Shown in pieces: positions 39,143 to 48,674 of a DNA stretch of 64,000 nt (the stretch's first letter is position 1; every line of letters starts with the position of its first letter). The position numbers and the translations under genes were made by a program. The notes beneath the pieces are model-generated. The model saw nothing but the letters and a program-made list of their open reading frames with translations, did no database searches and was not told the origin of the DNA. Origin of the DNA: Nocardia vaccinii NBRC 15922 (lineage in GTDB: Bacteria; Actinomycetota; Actinomycetes; Mycobacteriales; Mycobacteriaceae); contig NZ_BDCC01000005.1 of assembly GCF_001613305.1 (NCBI RefSeq), positions 310,001-374,000 of the forward strand, written 5' to 3'.

Positions 39143-40063
39143 GTGCCGCGTATCGCCTATTTCGGACCATCGGGAACGTTCACCGAGATGGCCCTGGTCC
39201 AGCTCGAGTCCACCGGTGTCTTCGACGAGCCGGTCGAACGGGTCGCCGCGACCAGTCAGGGTGCGGCGCTGGAGCTGATCCGGGCCGGTGCGGTCGAGGG
39301 TGCGGTGGTACCGATCGAGAGTTCGGTGGAGGGTTCGATCTCGCCGACGCTCGATGCGCTCGCTCTCGGGCCGCGGCTGCAGATCGTGGCCGAGACCGAA
39401 CTCGACGTCGCCTTCACGATCGTCGGCCGGCCGGGCGTCGCACTCGACGACGTGCGCACCGTCGCCGCGTATCCGGTTGCGGCGGCCCAGGTTCGGGGCT
39501 GGCTGGACGGGCATCTGCCGCAGGCCGCGATGTACACCTCGGCCTCCAATGCCGCGGCCGCGGAGGACGTCGTGGCCGGACATGCCGATGCGGCCGTATC
39601 GACCACATTGGCCGCGGAACGGCTCGGGCTGGCGGCACTGGCATCCGGAGTGGCCGATCATGATCAGGCGGTCACGCGATTCGTCCTGGTCACCCGGCCG
39701 CGGCAGGCCCCGCCGCGCACCGGCGCGGACCGAACCTCGCTGGTCGTGCTGGAACTGGCCAACGAACCGGGTTCGCTGATGCGGGTATTCGCCGAATTCG
39801 CCACGCGCGGAGTCGATCTGACCCGTATCGAATCCCGGCCCACCCGCACCGGGATGGGTACGTACCGGTTCTACCTGGACTGCGTCGGTCATATCGACGA
39901 CATCGCGGTTGCCGAGGCGCTCAAGGCATTACACCGCACCGCGGGGCGGATCCGCTTCCTCGGTTCCTGGCCCGCGTGCTCGCCCACCGGGGCGCCGCCG
40001 CCGCCCGACGAACCCGCCTCGGCATGGCTGGCAGATCTGAAGAAGGGAACGGCCGACCTATGA
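39143..40063 (+). CDS. pheA: Prephenate dehydratase
   Basis: Last steps to phenylalanine: prephenate to phenylpyruvate. 306 residues. The catalytic domain begins MPRIAYFGPSGTFTE, has VVPIESSVEGSISPTLDAL, and ends with the catalytic Thr-Arg-Phe motif in AVTRFVLVTRP. A C-terminal ACT domain (about residues 200-275) carries NEPGSLMRVF and the ESRP motif in LTRIESRPTRTGMGTYRFY, which binds phenylalanine for feedback control. The start is GTG 39143. The stop overlaps the next gene's ATG. Confidence 0.97.
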   Translation: MPRIAYFGPSGTFTEMALVQLESTGVFDEPVERVAATSQGAALELIRAGAVEGAVVPIESSVEGSISPTLDALALGPRLQIVAETELDVAFTIVGRPGVALDDVRTVAAYPVAAAQVRGWLDGHLPQAAMYTSASNAAAAEDVVAGHADAAVSTTLAAERLGLAALASGVADHDQAVTRFVLVTRPRQAPPRTGADRTSLVVLELANEPGSLMRVFAEFATRGVDLTRIESRPTRTGMGTYRFYLDCVGHIDDIAVAEALKALHRTAGRIRFLGSWPACSPTGAPPPPDEPASAWLADLKKGTADL

Positions 40064-40734
40064 GCGGCAGACTCGTTCTGGTGCGGCACGGTGAGACCGA
40101 GGGGAATGTCGCCAAAATTCTCGATACCAAGGTGCCGGGTCGACCGCTGACCGAACGCGGTGTGGCACAGGCGAAAGCGTTCGGCGCCGCACTGGCCGCA
40201 CCGCCGCGCAAACTGTTCTGCTCGCACGCGCTGCGGGCACGGCAGACCGCACAGCACATCGAATCGGTGACCGGGGTGCCCGCGCAGGCGCTCGATGGCC
40301 TGTCCGAGGTATTCGTCGGTGAGCTGGAGGGAAGCGATTCCGAAGCGGCGCACGAACTCTTCCAGACGACCTACAGATCCTGGCATCTGGGCGAATTGGA
40401 TCGGCGGGTGCCCGGCGGCGAATCCGGCCACGATGTACTCGACCGGTATCTGCCTGTGCTGGAAGAGCTTCGGCGCACCTATCTGTCCTGGGGCGAAGAC
40501 GGCGACATCCTGGTGGTCAGCCACGGCGCGGCCATGCGGCTGGTCGGTATGACCCTGGGTGGTGTAACCCCGCCGTTCACCACGAACAACCATCTCGACA
40601 ACACCGAGACCATCGAGCTGCTACCGCGTTACGCCGGAACCGAATTCCTGTCCTGGGAATGCACGCGCTGGGGCCGGTTCACCCCTCCGTTCCTGTACGA
40701 GGCCGAGCCGGACACCGACAATCCGATGGGCTGA
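40060..40734 (+). CDS. Phosphoglycerate mutase family phosphatase (Rv3837c-like)
   Basis: A 224-residue histidine phosphatase. The phosphohistidine motif LVLVRHGETEGN is at residues 5-16, FCSHALRARQTAQ carries the second Arg, and the C-terminal VVSHGAAMRLVG has the second His. Length and motifs fit the broad phosphoglycerate mutase family, whose members are often phosphatases. The ATG overlaps the pheA stop (ATGA), so it is coupled to pheA as in M. tuberculosis; a link to amino-acid metabolism is not shown. Confidence 0.92.
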   Translation: MSGRLVLVRHGETEGNVAKILDTKVPGRPLTERGVAQAKAFGAALAAPPRKLFCSHALRARQTAQHIESVTGVPAQALDGLSEVFVGELEGSDSEAAHELFQTTYRSWHLGELDRRVPGGESGHDVLDRYLPVLEELRRTYLSWGEDGDILVVSHGAAMRLVGMTLGGVTPPFTTNNHLDNTETIELLPRYAGTEFLSWECTRWGRFTPPFLYEAEPDTDNPMG

Positions 40735-40777
40735 GCACCCACGGGATACACCGGATGCGGGCGCGCTCGAACCGGAT

Positions 40778-41609
40778 TCAGATCGCGCCCGCGGGTGGAT
40801 TGAATTCCGCCCGCAGCGGGAGCTTGTCGATGAGGTCCTTGATGGCCGTGCGCAGCCGCCCGGCGGTGCCCGTCGCCAGCGAGGTCCACTGCACGTCGTC
40901 CTCGGAGCGGGTGGTGGTCGTGATGAACCGGCCGTTGCGGGTGTTGAAGACGGCGATCGCGCCATCCGCGATATCGCGGCTGCCGTCACCGTAGATCACG
41001 CCCACGATCGAGGCGTGCGAGGGCACCTCGACCAATGCCGCGGCCAGGGTCTGCGCATCCCGGGGCGGGCGGCCCACCCGGCTCAGCCGCTGTGCGGTGG
41101 CATTGCTGTCACCGGCGTCGCCGAGAATGGGTTGCAGTTCCTCGGTGAGTACGGTTCATACCGTCGAGTTCGAGCGGATCGGCCGGGCCGAGTGCGGCGA
41201 GGATGGTGCCGGGCAGGTCGTGCGAGGCCTCGCTGATGACGTAGGTGTCGGGCCCACGCAGGGCGACGACCTCCATCTCGTCACCCTTGGCGATGCACAT
41301 CCGATTCACCAGCTCACCGACGTACCAGCGCACGGCGATGGCCCAGTGCGGCCGGTCGAGTGCCCGCAGCCGGTCTTCCAGATCCCGGTGAACGAATTCA
41401 CCGTCCAGAAGATCGCGCGCCGCGAGCGACTCGGCGGCCGCATCGAACGCCTCTTTGCGACGGACGTCCGTGTCGTACCGGGCGAAAGTGTCCAGTACGA
41501 CCGGAACCTGGCTGATCTGCAATTTATCCAGCAGGAATTGCATCTCGTCCAGTGTCAGCACGACAGATTCGAGCATGGCCCCACCCCGTCCGGCGCCGAG
41601 AACCGTCAC
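40778..41609 (-). pseudogene. espG: ESX secretion-associated protein EspG, single-base frameshift
   Basis: EspG proteins are cytosolic chaperones for PE-PPE pairs in type VII secretion. The first 155 or so residues (LDEMQFLLDKLQISQVPVVL, then TYVISEASHDLPGTILAALG) end in ADPLELDGMN, after which the frame runs into a stop at 41109. Removing one C of the minus-strand AACC (plus 41153-41154) gives VLTEELQPILGDAGDSNATA and continues to a normal end at 40778, giving about 276 residues. So this is either a real frameshift or a sequencing error. The start GTG 41609 overlaps the PPE stop. Confidence 0.85.
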
Positions 41610-42781
41610 CTAGCGGACTCCGCATTGGGATCGCCGCCGATGACACCCGCCGCGATGATCCGGCCGTCGTTGAAGTATTCGCCGTGTACCAGTTCGTTCT
41701 TGTGCTGGAGATCCTCGTCGTCCTCTTCGACCTGGTTGCCCAGCAACGGATTTCCGCTGCTGACCGGACGGGTCGAGGCGGGTTGGGTGGCATTGGCGCT
41801 CGTCGGAGCGGTCGGCGCGACCTCGGGCACATTGGCGGTCGGGAAGTTGGTGCCCAGCCCGGCGCCCCAGCCCTCCGGGATCTGCAAATTGCCCGCGCCG
41901 TTACCGATGCCGACCGAGCCGCCGCCCGCGAAGGACACCGCCCGCGTGGCGATGGCGCCGCCGCCGAGACCACCGAGTCCGCCGATCATGGTCGTGGACA
42001 TGCCCGGAGAGGCGGTGGAAGTGGTGGTGGCCGCGGAGATCGTGCTGCCGACGGCATCACCGACGGTCGGCACGGCCGAGGTGGCCACGGATCCGGCGAC
42101 GCCCGCGACCTGGGTCGCGGCATCGGTGCCGCCCGGGCTGGACACCGCCGCCTGCGCGGCGGAGAACGCGTTGGCGACCGGGTTGACATCGGCCTGCACG
42201 GCCTGGGCGACATCCAGTGCGCCGCCGACGGTTCCGGCGCCGACCGCGATCGGCGGCGGCATCATGAAGGCGGCGGGGGTGGCGACCATCAGCGACGTCG
42301 CGGCCTCGTAGGTCTCCATCACCAGTGCGGCGCGGATCTGCACCTCCAGATAGGCGGCCTCCGCGGCCTCACCGGCGCCACAGAGGTCACCGCCGGTGGT
42401 GTGCGCCGCGACGCGGGCGGCATCGACGGCCGCGATCTCCGGCGGGCTCGGCATGACCAGCGAGGCAACGGTATAGGCGGTCGCGTTCGCGGCGGCTTTG
42501 GCGCCCATCGCGGCGGCCATCGCGGTCTGCTCGCCGCACCAGCCGGTGAAGGCGGTGAGCTGGGCCATCGCGGCGATACCGTTGATACCCAGCAGGCCGA
42601 CGCCCAGTTCGGCCATCACGCGGGTGAGCGTCGCGGTGGCGTCGGTCCACGCCGCGGTCAGACCCGCCCAGGCGGTACCCGCGGCCGCGATCGGGACCGC
42701 ATGCGCACCGAGATTCAGCGTGGCCGAGTTGATTTCGGCCGGACGGGCTTCCCAGACCACGCCGGTGATTCCAGCAACCAT
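41606..42781 (-). CDS. PPE family protein
   Basis: A 391-residue PPE protein, secreted as a partner of a PE protein. The N-terminal helical PPE domain (about residues 1-175) starts MVAGITGVVWEARPAEINSA and has FTGWCGEQTAMAAAMGAKAA and VDAARVAAHTTGGDL. The signature is WEARPAEIN in place of Pro-Pro-Glu, as in the Nocardia members I recall. The remaining half is Gly/Ala/Ser/Thr-rich with no repeats. It is 43 bases downstream of the PE gene and its stop overlaps espG. Confidence 0.9.
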   Translation of the reverse strand: MVAGITGVVWEARPAEINSATLNLGAHAVPIAAAGTAWAGLTAAWTDATATLTRVMAELGVGLLGINGIAAMAQLTAFTGWCGEQTAMAAAMGAKAAANATAYTVASLVMPSPPEIAAVDAARVAAHTTGGDLCGAGEAAEAAYLEVQIRAALVMETYEAATSLMVATPAAFMMPPPIAVGAGTVGGALDVAQAVQADVNPVANAFSAAQAAVSSPGGTDAATQVAGVAGSVATSAVPTVGDAVGSTISAATTTSTASPGMSTTMIGGLGGLGGGAIATRAVSFAGGGSVGIGNGAGNLQIPEGWGAGLGTNFPTANVPEVAPTAPTSANATQPASTRPVSSGNPLLGNQVEEDDEDLQHKNELVHGEYFNDGRIIAAGVIGGDPNAESAR

Positions 42782-42824
42782 TGTTCTTTTCCCCTGTGGT
42801 CGACGTTGAAGTAGTGGTCTCGGG

Positions 42825-43148
42825 TCAGAGCTCGAGTGCGGTCTGGACGGCGGTGATGCCCGCTGCGCGGACGGCGTCCTGCGCGGCGTACTCGGCTACC
42901 TGGATCCGCAATGTCTGAGCGGCATTCCGCAATTCGACGATGCCCTGCGCGATCGACGCGTCGTGGGTGACCGCGCCCTCGTTGAAATGGTTGGCGGCCA
43001 CGAGGGAGACCTCTTCGGCGCCCGACGGGATGACATGGGTGGCAGGTGCGCTCAGCCCCTGGGCCGCGGCAAGTCGATCGGCCAGCAGGTCGAGCTCACC
43101 GGCGGCCGCGAGCACAATTTCGGCGTCGACGTGAACGAGATCTACCAT
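42825..43148 (-). CDS. PE family protein
   Basis: A 107-residue single-domain PE-like protein, two helices that would pair with the PPE partner: MVDLVHVDAEIVLAAAGELD, then DRLAAAQGLSAPATHVIPSG, and ASIAQGIVELRNAAQTLRIQ. There is no Pro-Glu pair at the N-terminus, as is common outside mycobacteria. GAAGGAG precedes ATG 43148. First gene of the leftward PE-PPE-espG set. Confidence 0.85.
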   Translation of the reverse strand: MVDLVHVDAEIVLAAAGELDLLADRLAAAQGLSAPATHVIPSGAEEVSLVAANHFNEGAVTHDASIAQGIVELRNAAQTLRIQVAEYAAQDAVRAAGITAVQTALEL

Positions 43149-43313
43149 GACTCGAACTCCTTCTGGTGGCAGCTAGTCAACTGTAGGACCGGCACGGGCC
43201 GCCCCTTCGGTGGAACCACGAGAATTCCCCCTACGAGTTCTTGGACGCGGTGACCCGCGATCCGGTTCCCTCGAGTCCGAAGTTTACGGGTTCGAATCCC
43301 CCCGCGGACAGGA

Positions 43314-43667
43314 CTATCCCCATCCCAGCTCATGCAGCCGGGCTTCGTCAATGCCGAAATAGTGGGCCATCTCATGAATTACGGTGATCGCCACCTCGTT
43401 CACAACCTGCTCAGCGGTATCGCAGATGCCGAGAATGGGTTCCCGGAAGATCGTGACGGTGTCCGGCAGTGCGCCGCCGTACTGGCTATCGATTCGATCC
43501 GTCAGGGCGATGCCCTGGTAGAGACCGAGCAGATGCGGATCCTCCGGATTGCGCGATTCGATCAGCACCACCACGTTATCGATGGCCCGGGTGAGCTCGG
43601 GCGGGATCAGATCCAGTGCGTCACCGACCAATTCCTCGAACCGCTCCGGTGACATCGATACGCTCAT
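43314..43667 (-). CDS. Minimal metallopeptidase family protein (Rv3836-like)
   Basis: A 117-residue protein of the actinobacterial family with a gluzincin zinc motif: EVAITVIHEMAHYFGIDEAR, with His-Glu-x-x-His and a downstream acidic residue. The N-terminus (MSPERFEELVGDALDLIPPE) is typical. No signal peptide, so cytoplasmic. Peptide or protein targets are not known to me. It precedes the septum-formation-like gene by 19 bases in the leftward direction but lies downstream of it. Confidence 0.9.
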   Translation of the reverse strand: MSVSMSPERFEELVGDALDLIPPELTRAIDNVVVLIESRNPEDPHLLGLYQGIALTDRIDSQYGGALPDTVTIFREPILGICDTAEQVVNEVAITVIHEMAHYFGIDEARLHELGWG

Positions 43668-43686
43668 CGCGACCGGTCCCGCGGAC

Positions 43687-44823
43687 TCACCGGACCGGCG
43701 GGGCCGCGCCGGGCAGCGGGGCGGGGGTGGACCGGCCGGTATTCGGCGGCGGCACCGGAGCCTGGCCGTCGATGAGGATATTGCCCTTGGCCGATCCGGT
43801 GATCGAGGAGAACCCGTCCTTGGTGCCCTTGCCCACCAGGCAATTCAGCTTGTGACTGCCCACCAGCCAACTGCGGGCGTCGATGTTGTCCCAGAAGATG
43901 GTGAGCGTCTTGTTGATCAGAGCCTTCGGCCCGCCGAGGTAGGAATCCGCGACGCGCGAGCACTGATCCTGCATGTATTTGTCCTGATCGGCGTTCGCGG
44001 GCGTGCCGCTGCCGAACTGCTGGCCCAGATCGACGCTCGACATCACCTCGTAGGCATGGGGTTCGGAGCAGTCGACCGGTTCGTTGGTCGGCAGGTTCTG
44101 ATTGATGCCGATGCAGATGCCGGAATCGAAGATGCGCGACTGATCGCTGTCGCGCACCCGCCCGACGGTCTGCTGGGTGGCGTTTCCGGTGGCGCTGACC
44201 AGTTGCAGTCCGCAGCGCACCGTGCGGTCACCCTTGTTCCACGCGGGCTCGCCGGGATTGATCATGCCGACCACGAAACGTCCGCGCGGGTCCAGGCGTC
44301 CGCCCAGATAGGCCTGTGCCGCGGTGGCACAGTGCTCGTCCCGCAGTTCGGCGAAACGCAGTGAGTCCGGGAAGCGGGTGCCCGGACCGAATTCACGGCC
44401 CGGATAGTCGCTCAGATCGATGTCGGCGGTGACCTCGAACAGATGCTTGTCCGCGCAATTGACCTTCGACAGATCCAGGGTCTTGGTATTGGTCCAGGTC
44501 AGGCAGTCGCCCGACCTCGCGGTACCGAATACCGAATTATTGCGGCCGGCCGGGCCCCCGCCACCCGGATCGCGCGCCTCGAGGCCGTGCGAGGAGCGGA
44601 ATCCGGAGATGGACAGCGTCACGATGGCCGCGACCAGTGCACCCACGGCGACCGCCAGCAGCCCCCACCGCATCTTGTGCGCGGGCAGATGTACCCGCCT
44701 GCCCGCGTTCGGCGCGGCCGGGTCCGGCTCGGCGGCGGTGTCGTCCCACTCGGAAGCCGACTCGGCCCACTCGGGGTCGGGTCCGTTCTCGGGTGCGCGC
44801 GCGGGCGCATGTTCGGAGGACAT
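43687..44823 (-). CDS. Septum formation family membrane protein (Rv3835-like)
   Basis: 378 residues. A Glu/Asp/Pro-rich cytoplasmic N-terminus (to about residue 50), one membrane helix ([20 protein letters not shown]), then an extracytoplasmic part with two septum-formation-like repeats marked by paired Cys: [20 protein letters not shown] and [19 protein letters not shown], each followed by a His ([18 protein letters not shown]). This pairing is the hallmark of the PF13845-type family. Its biochemical role is unknown. The ATG is at 44823. Confidence 0.85.
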   Translation of the reverse strand: MSSEHAPARAPENGPDPEWAESASEWDDTAAEPDPAAPNAGRRVHLPAHKMRWGLLAVAVGALVAAIVTLSISGFRSSHGLEARDPGGGGPAGRNNSVFGTARSGDCLTWTNTKTLDLSKVNCADKHLFEVTADIDLSDYPGREFGPGTRFPDSLRFAELRDEHCATAAQAYLGGRLDPRGRFVVGMINPGEPAWNKGDRTVRCGLQLVSATGNATQQTVGRVRDSDQSRIFDSGICIGINQNLPTNEPVDCSEPHAYEVMSSVDLGQQFGSGTPANADQDKYMQDQCSRVADSYLGGPKALINKTLTIFWDNIDARSWLVGSHKLNCLVGKGTKDGFSSITGSAKGNILIDGQAPVPPPNTGRSTPAPLPGAAPPVR

Positions 44824-44848
44824 CGCGGTCCATCATGGCACGGTGCCT

Positions 44849-44891
44849 TCGGCCTCCGCTTCGCTGCGGTATTTTCCGCCTGCGCTTCGCT
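44849..44891 (-). repeat. Start-proximal repeat copies 5a and 5b
   Basis: On the minus strand, AGCGAAGCGCAGGCGGAAAA (then TA) is followed closely by GAAGCGGAGGCCGA, i.e. two copies in tandem, both pointing toward the septum-formation gene. The second copy ends 25 bases before its ATG. Confidence 0.7.
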
Positions 44892-44932
44892 CCGGTGTGT
44901 CAGCGGCCCCCGAAGTCGCACTGTTCGGCCCC

Positions 44933-45117
44933 GTGCCGGGCACTCGTGCTTGCGACCGCTACGCGTCCGAGCGGCGAGACGGCCCGCGAACTGTGTCCGA
45001 TTGCCGCCGCTGCGTTCCGGCTGTTCGCGGCCCCTTCGGGTCTCGCCCGTCGGCCGTGTGCCGGGCAAGCGTTCCTCGCGCCCGCTACGCGTCCGAGCGG
45101 CGAGACGGGCGGCGAAC
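44933..45117 (+). repeat. Imperfect direct repeat upstream of serS
   Basis: Each copy has GTGCCGGGCA, a 13-14 base spacer and then CCGCTACGCGTCCGAGCGGC continuing GAGACGG. The cores start at 44956 and 45082, 126 bases apart, and are identical over 27 bases. Confidence 0.75.
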
Positions 45118-45252
45118 CTCGGAGTAGGCGTAGTGCGAGGTCATGGAGCCGGGTGTTCGGCGCGTCTGCGTTCGATCGGTTGTCGCCGGTGTTCGCGAGG
45201 GGGTGCGGACCTGCGGAATATGGGTGGACTCGGCCCGATAGGCTTGGTCCTC

Positions 45253-46512
45253 ATGATCGACCTCCGATTCCTGCGTGAGCAGCCCGATGTCGTCCGCGCG
45301 TCACAGCGGGCGCGGGGTGAGGACCCGGCGTTGGTGGACGCCCTGCTCGAGGCCGACGCCGCGCGGCGTGCCGCGGTGGCGAACGCCGACTCCCTGCGCG
45401 CCGAGCAGAAGGCGCTGGGCAGGAAGGTCGGCAAGGCGTCCCCGGACGAGCGGCCGAATCTGCTGGCGCACGGGCAGGAGTTGTCGGCGAAGGTCAAGGA
45501 GGCCGAGGCGGCGGAGCACGCCGCGAACGCCGAACTCGATGTCGCGCAGCGCGCGCTGTCGAACGTCGTGCAGGACGGCGCGCCCGCGGGCGGCGAGGAC
45601 GATTTCATCCTGCTCGAAACCGTCGGTAGCGCACCCGAATTCGATTTCGCCCCGAAGGACCATCTGGAGCTGGGCGAATCGCTCGGGCTGATCGATATGG
45701 AGCGCGGGGCGAAGGTGTCCGGCGCGCGGTTCTACTTCCTGACCGGATACGGCGCGCTGCTGCAGCTGGGCCTGTTGCAGCTGGCCGTGCAGCGCGCCAC
45801 CGCCAACGGGTTCACCATGATGATCCCGCCGGTGCTGGTGCGTCCGGAGGTCATGGCGGGCACCGGCTTCCTGGGGCAGCACGCCGCGGAGATCTACCGG
45901 CTCGAGGAAGACGACCTGTATCTGGTCGGCACCTCGGAGGTTCCGCTGGCGGGCTACCACTCGGGCGAGATCCTGGATCTGTCGGCCGGGCCCAAGCGCT
46001 ACGCGGGCTGGTCGTCGTGTTTCCGCAGGGAGGCGGGCAGCTACGGCAAGGACACCCGCGGCATCATCCGGGTGCATCAGTTCGACAAGGTCGAGATGTT
46101 CGTCTACTGCAAGCCCGAGGACGCCGACGCCGAACATCGGCGTCTGCTCGGCTGGGAGAGGGAGATGCTCGCCGCACTGGAGGTGCCGTATCGGGTGATC
46201 GATGTGGCCGCCGGTGATCTGGGCAGCTCCGCGGCGCGCAAATTCGACTGCGAGGCCTGGGTTCCCACCCAGCAGACCTATCGGGAACTCACTTCGACCT
46301 CGAATTGCACCACGTTCCAGGCGCGTCGGCTGTCGGTGCGGTACCGCGACGAGAACGGCAAACCGCAGATCGCCGCGACCCTGAACGGCACGCTGGCCAC
46401 CACACGCTGGATCGTGGCCCTGCTGGAGAACCACCAGCGGGCAGACGGGTCGGTGCGGGTGCCCGAGGCATTGGTGCCGTTCGTCGGTAAGGAGATCTTG
46501 GAGCCGGTCTAG
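45253..46512 (+). CDS. serS: Serine-tRNA ligase
   Basis: Charges tRNA-Ser with serine. 419 residues, typical length. The N-terminal antiparallel coiled coil (about residues 30-105) is visible in the Ala/Glu/Lys-rich stretch. Class II core: [20 protein letters not shown] and [17 protein letters not shown], motif 2 [20 protein letters not shown], and motif 3 in [18 protein letters not shown] (Arg). ATG 45253 opens [15 protein letters not shown], the usual start. Confidence 0.98.
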   Translation: MIDLRFLREQPDVVRASQRARGEDPALVDALLEADAARRAAVANADSLRAEQKALGRKVGKASPDERPNLLAHGQELSAKVKEAEAAEHAANAELDVAQRALSNVVQDGAPAGGEDDFILLETVGSAPEFDFAPKDHLELGESLGLIDMERGAKVSGARFYFLTGYGALLQLGLLQLAVQRATANGFTMMIPPVLVRPEVMAGTGFLGQHAAEIYRLEEDDLYLVGTSEVPLAGYHSGEILDLSAGPKRYAGWSSCFRREAGSYGKDTRGIIRVHQFDKVEMFVYCKPEDADAEHRRLLGWEREMLAALEVPYRVIDVAAGDLGSSAARKFDCEAWVPTQQTYRELTSTSNCTTFQARRLSVRYRDENGKPQIAATLNGTLATTRWIVALLENHQRADGSVRVPEALVPFVGKEILEPV

Positions 46513-46681
46513 GGTACGAGGTCACCTACCTCCGGGAATCGGTAGCTAATGATTTGCGAACGAATTCGAAAGAGCGCCCGCATTTTCCGACTCGCCGGGG
46601 GAAACCGGGGATGTGGGGATCAAGAGCAGACTTTGCTCGGCGATTCCTGCGGATGTGACGACTGCCCGGGACAACTGTGTC

Positions 46682-46687
46682 TAGGCT
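46682..46687 (+). promoter_or_regulatory. Probable -10 for a leaderless GGDEF/EAL transcript
   Basis: TAGGCT lies 7 bases before GTG 46695, the distance expected when transcription begins at the start codon. No ribosome binding site is present before that GTG. Confidence 0.5.
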
Positions 46688-46694
46688 AGGGACC

Positions 46695-48563
46695 GTGCGC
46701 GGAATCGGCTCGCGCGTCGATACCCGGACGCGGGTGCGGACGGTTTCGGCGCTGGCGACGGCAAGAGTGATGGCTCGGACCACCGGGGCGTTCTATGTCA
46801 TGGGCGGGGCACTCGGTCTGTTGCTGACCGCGATAGCCCCGGGCTCGGAAGGTAACCGGCCGCTGGTGGGCGCGGCCGCCGCGGTGGCAGTGCTGCTGGG
46901 CGTGAGCCTGCTGATCTGGGGCCCGCGGCTGCCGCACTCGATCCATCACGGCTACGTCGCCCTCGCGACGGTGCTGGTGACGATCGCGGTGCACTGGTTC
47001 CCCAATACCGTCGGGGCGATCGGGCTTTCCGCGTTCTACGTGTTCGTCGCCTGCGATGCCGCGATCTTCTTCGGCTGGCGATGGGTCGCCGCCCATGTGA
47101 CGTTCGCGGTGCTGCTGTGCCTGTGGGTGGTCCCCTCGCGAGAGCTGCCGTGGTGGGCGGGAGTGATTCCGGCCGGGGTGACCGTTGGGGCCGGCATCGT
47201 GGTGGGCATTCTGACCCGAATGGCCTCGGACGCCGATATCGATGTGCTCACCGGATTGCTCAATCGGCGCGGATTCGATCGCACGCTGAGCGATGCGATC
47301 GTGCACGCCGCGCGCAGCGGTCAGGGACTCGCACTGGTTTTGGTGGATCTGGACCGTTTTCAGAAGATCAACGACCATCTCGGTCATCGCGCGGGTGATG
47401 CGGTCCTGCAGCGCGTGGCCGATACCTGGTCGAAACTGCTCGCCCCGGATCAGCAGCTGGCCCGGTACGGCGGTGACGCCTTCGCCCTGCTGTTGCCCAA
47501 CACCACCGAACAGGCCGCGATTCTGCTCACCGAGCAGCTGCGGGCCGCGGTCACCACCGGATGTTCCGCGGGCGTGACCTCCTGGCAGTCCGGCGAATCC
47601 GGATCGCTGCTGGTGAGTCGCGCGGACGTCGGCCTCTACCGGGCCAAGCAGGCCGGTCGCAATCGGACCGTGCTGGAGTCCTCCCGGCAGCTGCCGCTGG
47701 CGGTGGAGTTGCGCGAGGCCATCGATAAGGGCGCGCTGGATGTGCACTACCAGCCGATCGTGAGCCTGAGCGAAGACGGTGCGGGCCGGGCGGTCGGGGT
47801 GGAGGCGCTGCTGCGCTGGTCCTCGAGCGCGCAGCCGGATGTCACCACCGAGGGGCTGATCCGCGTTGCCGAGGAATACGACCTCATCGCCGATCTGGAC
47901 GAGCTGGTGCTGCGCCGGGCCTGTGCCGATGCCGCCCGCCTGCAGGAGACCTTCGCCCAGCTCGATCTGACTCTGAACGTCAATGTGAGCGGCCTGGAAC
48001 TGGCCGAATCCGATTATGCCGACCGGGTTTCGAACATTCTGACCGATACCGGCTGGCCCGCGGATCAGCTCGTGCTGGAGGTCACCGAGAGTGAGCTGGC
48101 GGCCGAATCCCAGACGGCCATCGGCAATCTCAGCACGTTGCGCGAACGCGGCGTGCGCATCGCCATCGACGATTTCGGCACCGGATATTCCTCGCTGAGC
48201 CGCCTGGCCACCATTCCCAGCGACATCCTGAAGGTGGACCAGTCCTTCGTCGCGGCGATCCGCTCCGATTCCCCGGCCCCGCCGCTGCTGGGAGTCATTG
48301 CGGCACTGAGCCGATCGCTGGATCTGCAGGTCATCGCCGAGGGCGTGGAGACCGAATATCAGGCCGCGGTGCTCACCGAACTCGGTTTCGCGCTCGCGCA
48401 GGGATATCACTACAGCGATTCGCATCCGGTGGCCGATCTCATCCACGACCTGAACGATCAGCACGGTCTGGTCGGCGCGGGCGTGCCCGATCACGAATTC
48501 TCGGCCAACGGCTGGATTCCGATGGAGACCGGCCACGATTCGGGAGCCTTCGGCGGCGAGTAG
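46695..48563 (+). CDS. Membrane GGDEF/EAL protein with degenerate GGDEF
   Basis: A cyclic-di-GMP protein of about 622 residues. Five or so N-terminal membrane helices (to about 170) are followed by a GGDEF domain (about 180-330) whose motif is GGDAF (residues 259-263), so the metal-binding Glu is Ala. The EAL domain (about 350-595) looks intact: EALLRW (E370), NVNVSG, EVTESEL, IDDFGTGYSSL, KVDQSF and AEGVETEY. The likely activity is cyclic-di-GMP hydrolysis, with the GGDEF domain perhaps a GTP sensor. Start GTG 46695 is preferred because of the -10 at 46682; an earlier in-frame GTG is at 46677. Confidence 0.9.
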   Translation: MRGIGSRVDTRTRVRTVSALATARVMARTTGAFYVMGGALGLLLTAIAPGSEGNRPLVGAAAAVAVLLGVSLLIWGPRLPHSIHHGYVALATVLVTIAVHWFPNTVGAIGLSAFYVFVACDAAIFFGWRWVAAHVTFAVLLCLWVVPSRELPWWAGVIPAGVTVGAGIVVGILTRMASDADIDVLTGLLNRRGFDRTLSDAIVHAARSGQGLALVLVDLDRFQKINDHLGHRAGDAVLQRVADTWSKLLAPDQQLARYGGDAFALLLPNTTEQAAILLTEQLRAAVTTGCSAGVTSWQSGESGSLLVSRADVGLYRAKQAGRNRTVLESSRQLPLAVELREAIDKGALDVHYQPIVSLSEDGAGRAVGVEALLRWSSSAQPDVTTEGLIRVAEEYDLIADLDELVLRRACADAARLQETFAQLDLTLNVNVSGLELAESDYADRVSNILTDTGWPADQLVLEVTESELAAESQTAIGNLSTLRERGVRIAIDDFGTGYSSLSRLATIPSDILKVDQSFVAAIRSDSPAPPLLGVIAALSRSLDLQVIAEGVETEYQAAVLTELGFALAQGYHYSDSHPVADLIHDLNDQHGLVGAGVPDHEFSANGWIPMETGHDSGAFGGE

Positions 48564-48674
48564 CGGGGCGGATCATCTTCCCGGCGTGGTCGTTCAGCGG
48601 GATATCGTTTCGTACCGGACAATCGCGGGTGAACCGACGCCGCACGAGTGACGGCCGGAGCGAAAGGCAGCTGG

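Larger units (their letters stand above)
44824..45252. other. Repeat-rich divergent region between the septum-formation gene and serS
   Basis: 429 bases. The left end has a double copy of the start-proximal repeat (44849-44891), and the middle has a direct repeat (44933-44990 and 45058-45117). No gene was recognised. Confidence 0.55.

Noticed and set aside
43280..43313. tRNA-like T-arm sequence GGGTTCGAATCCCCC
   Set aside because: T-stem pairing is incomplete (3 of 5 pairs) and no matching acceptor or anticodon arm was found upstream. At most a decayed tRNA fragment.
46677..46694. Earlier GTG start of the GGDEF/EAL gene
   Set aside because: It would overlap the likely -10 TAGGCT and has no ribosome binding site; GTG 46695 fits a leaderless start.
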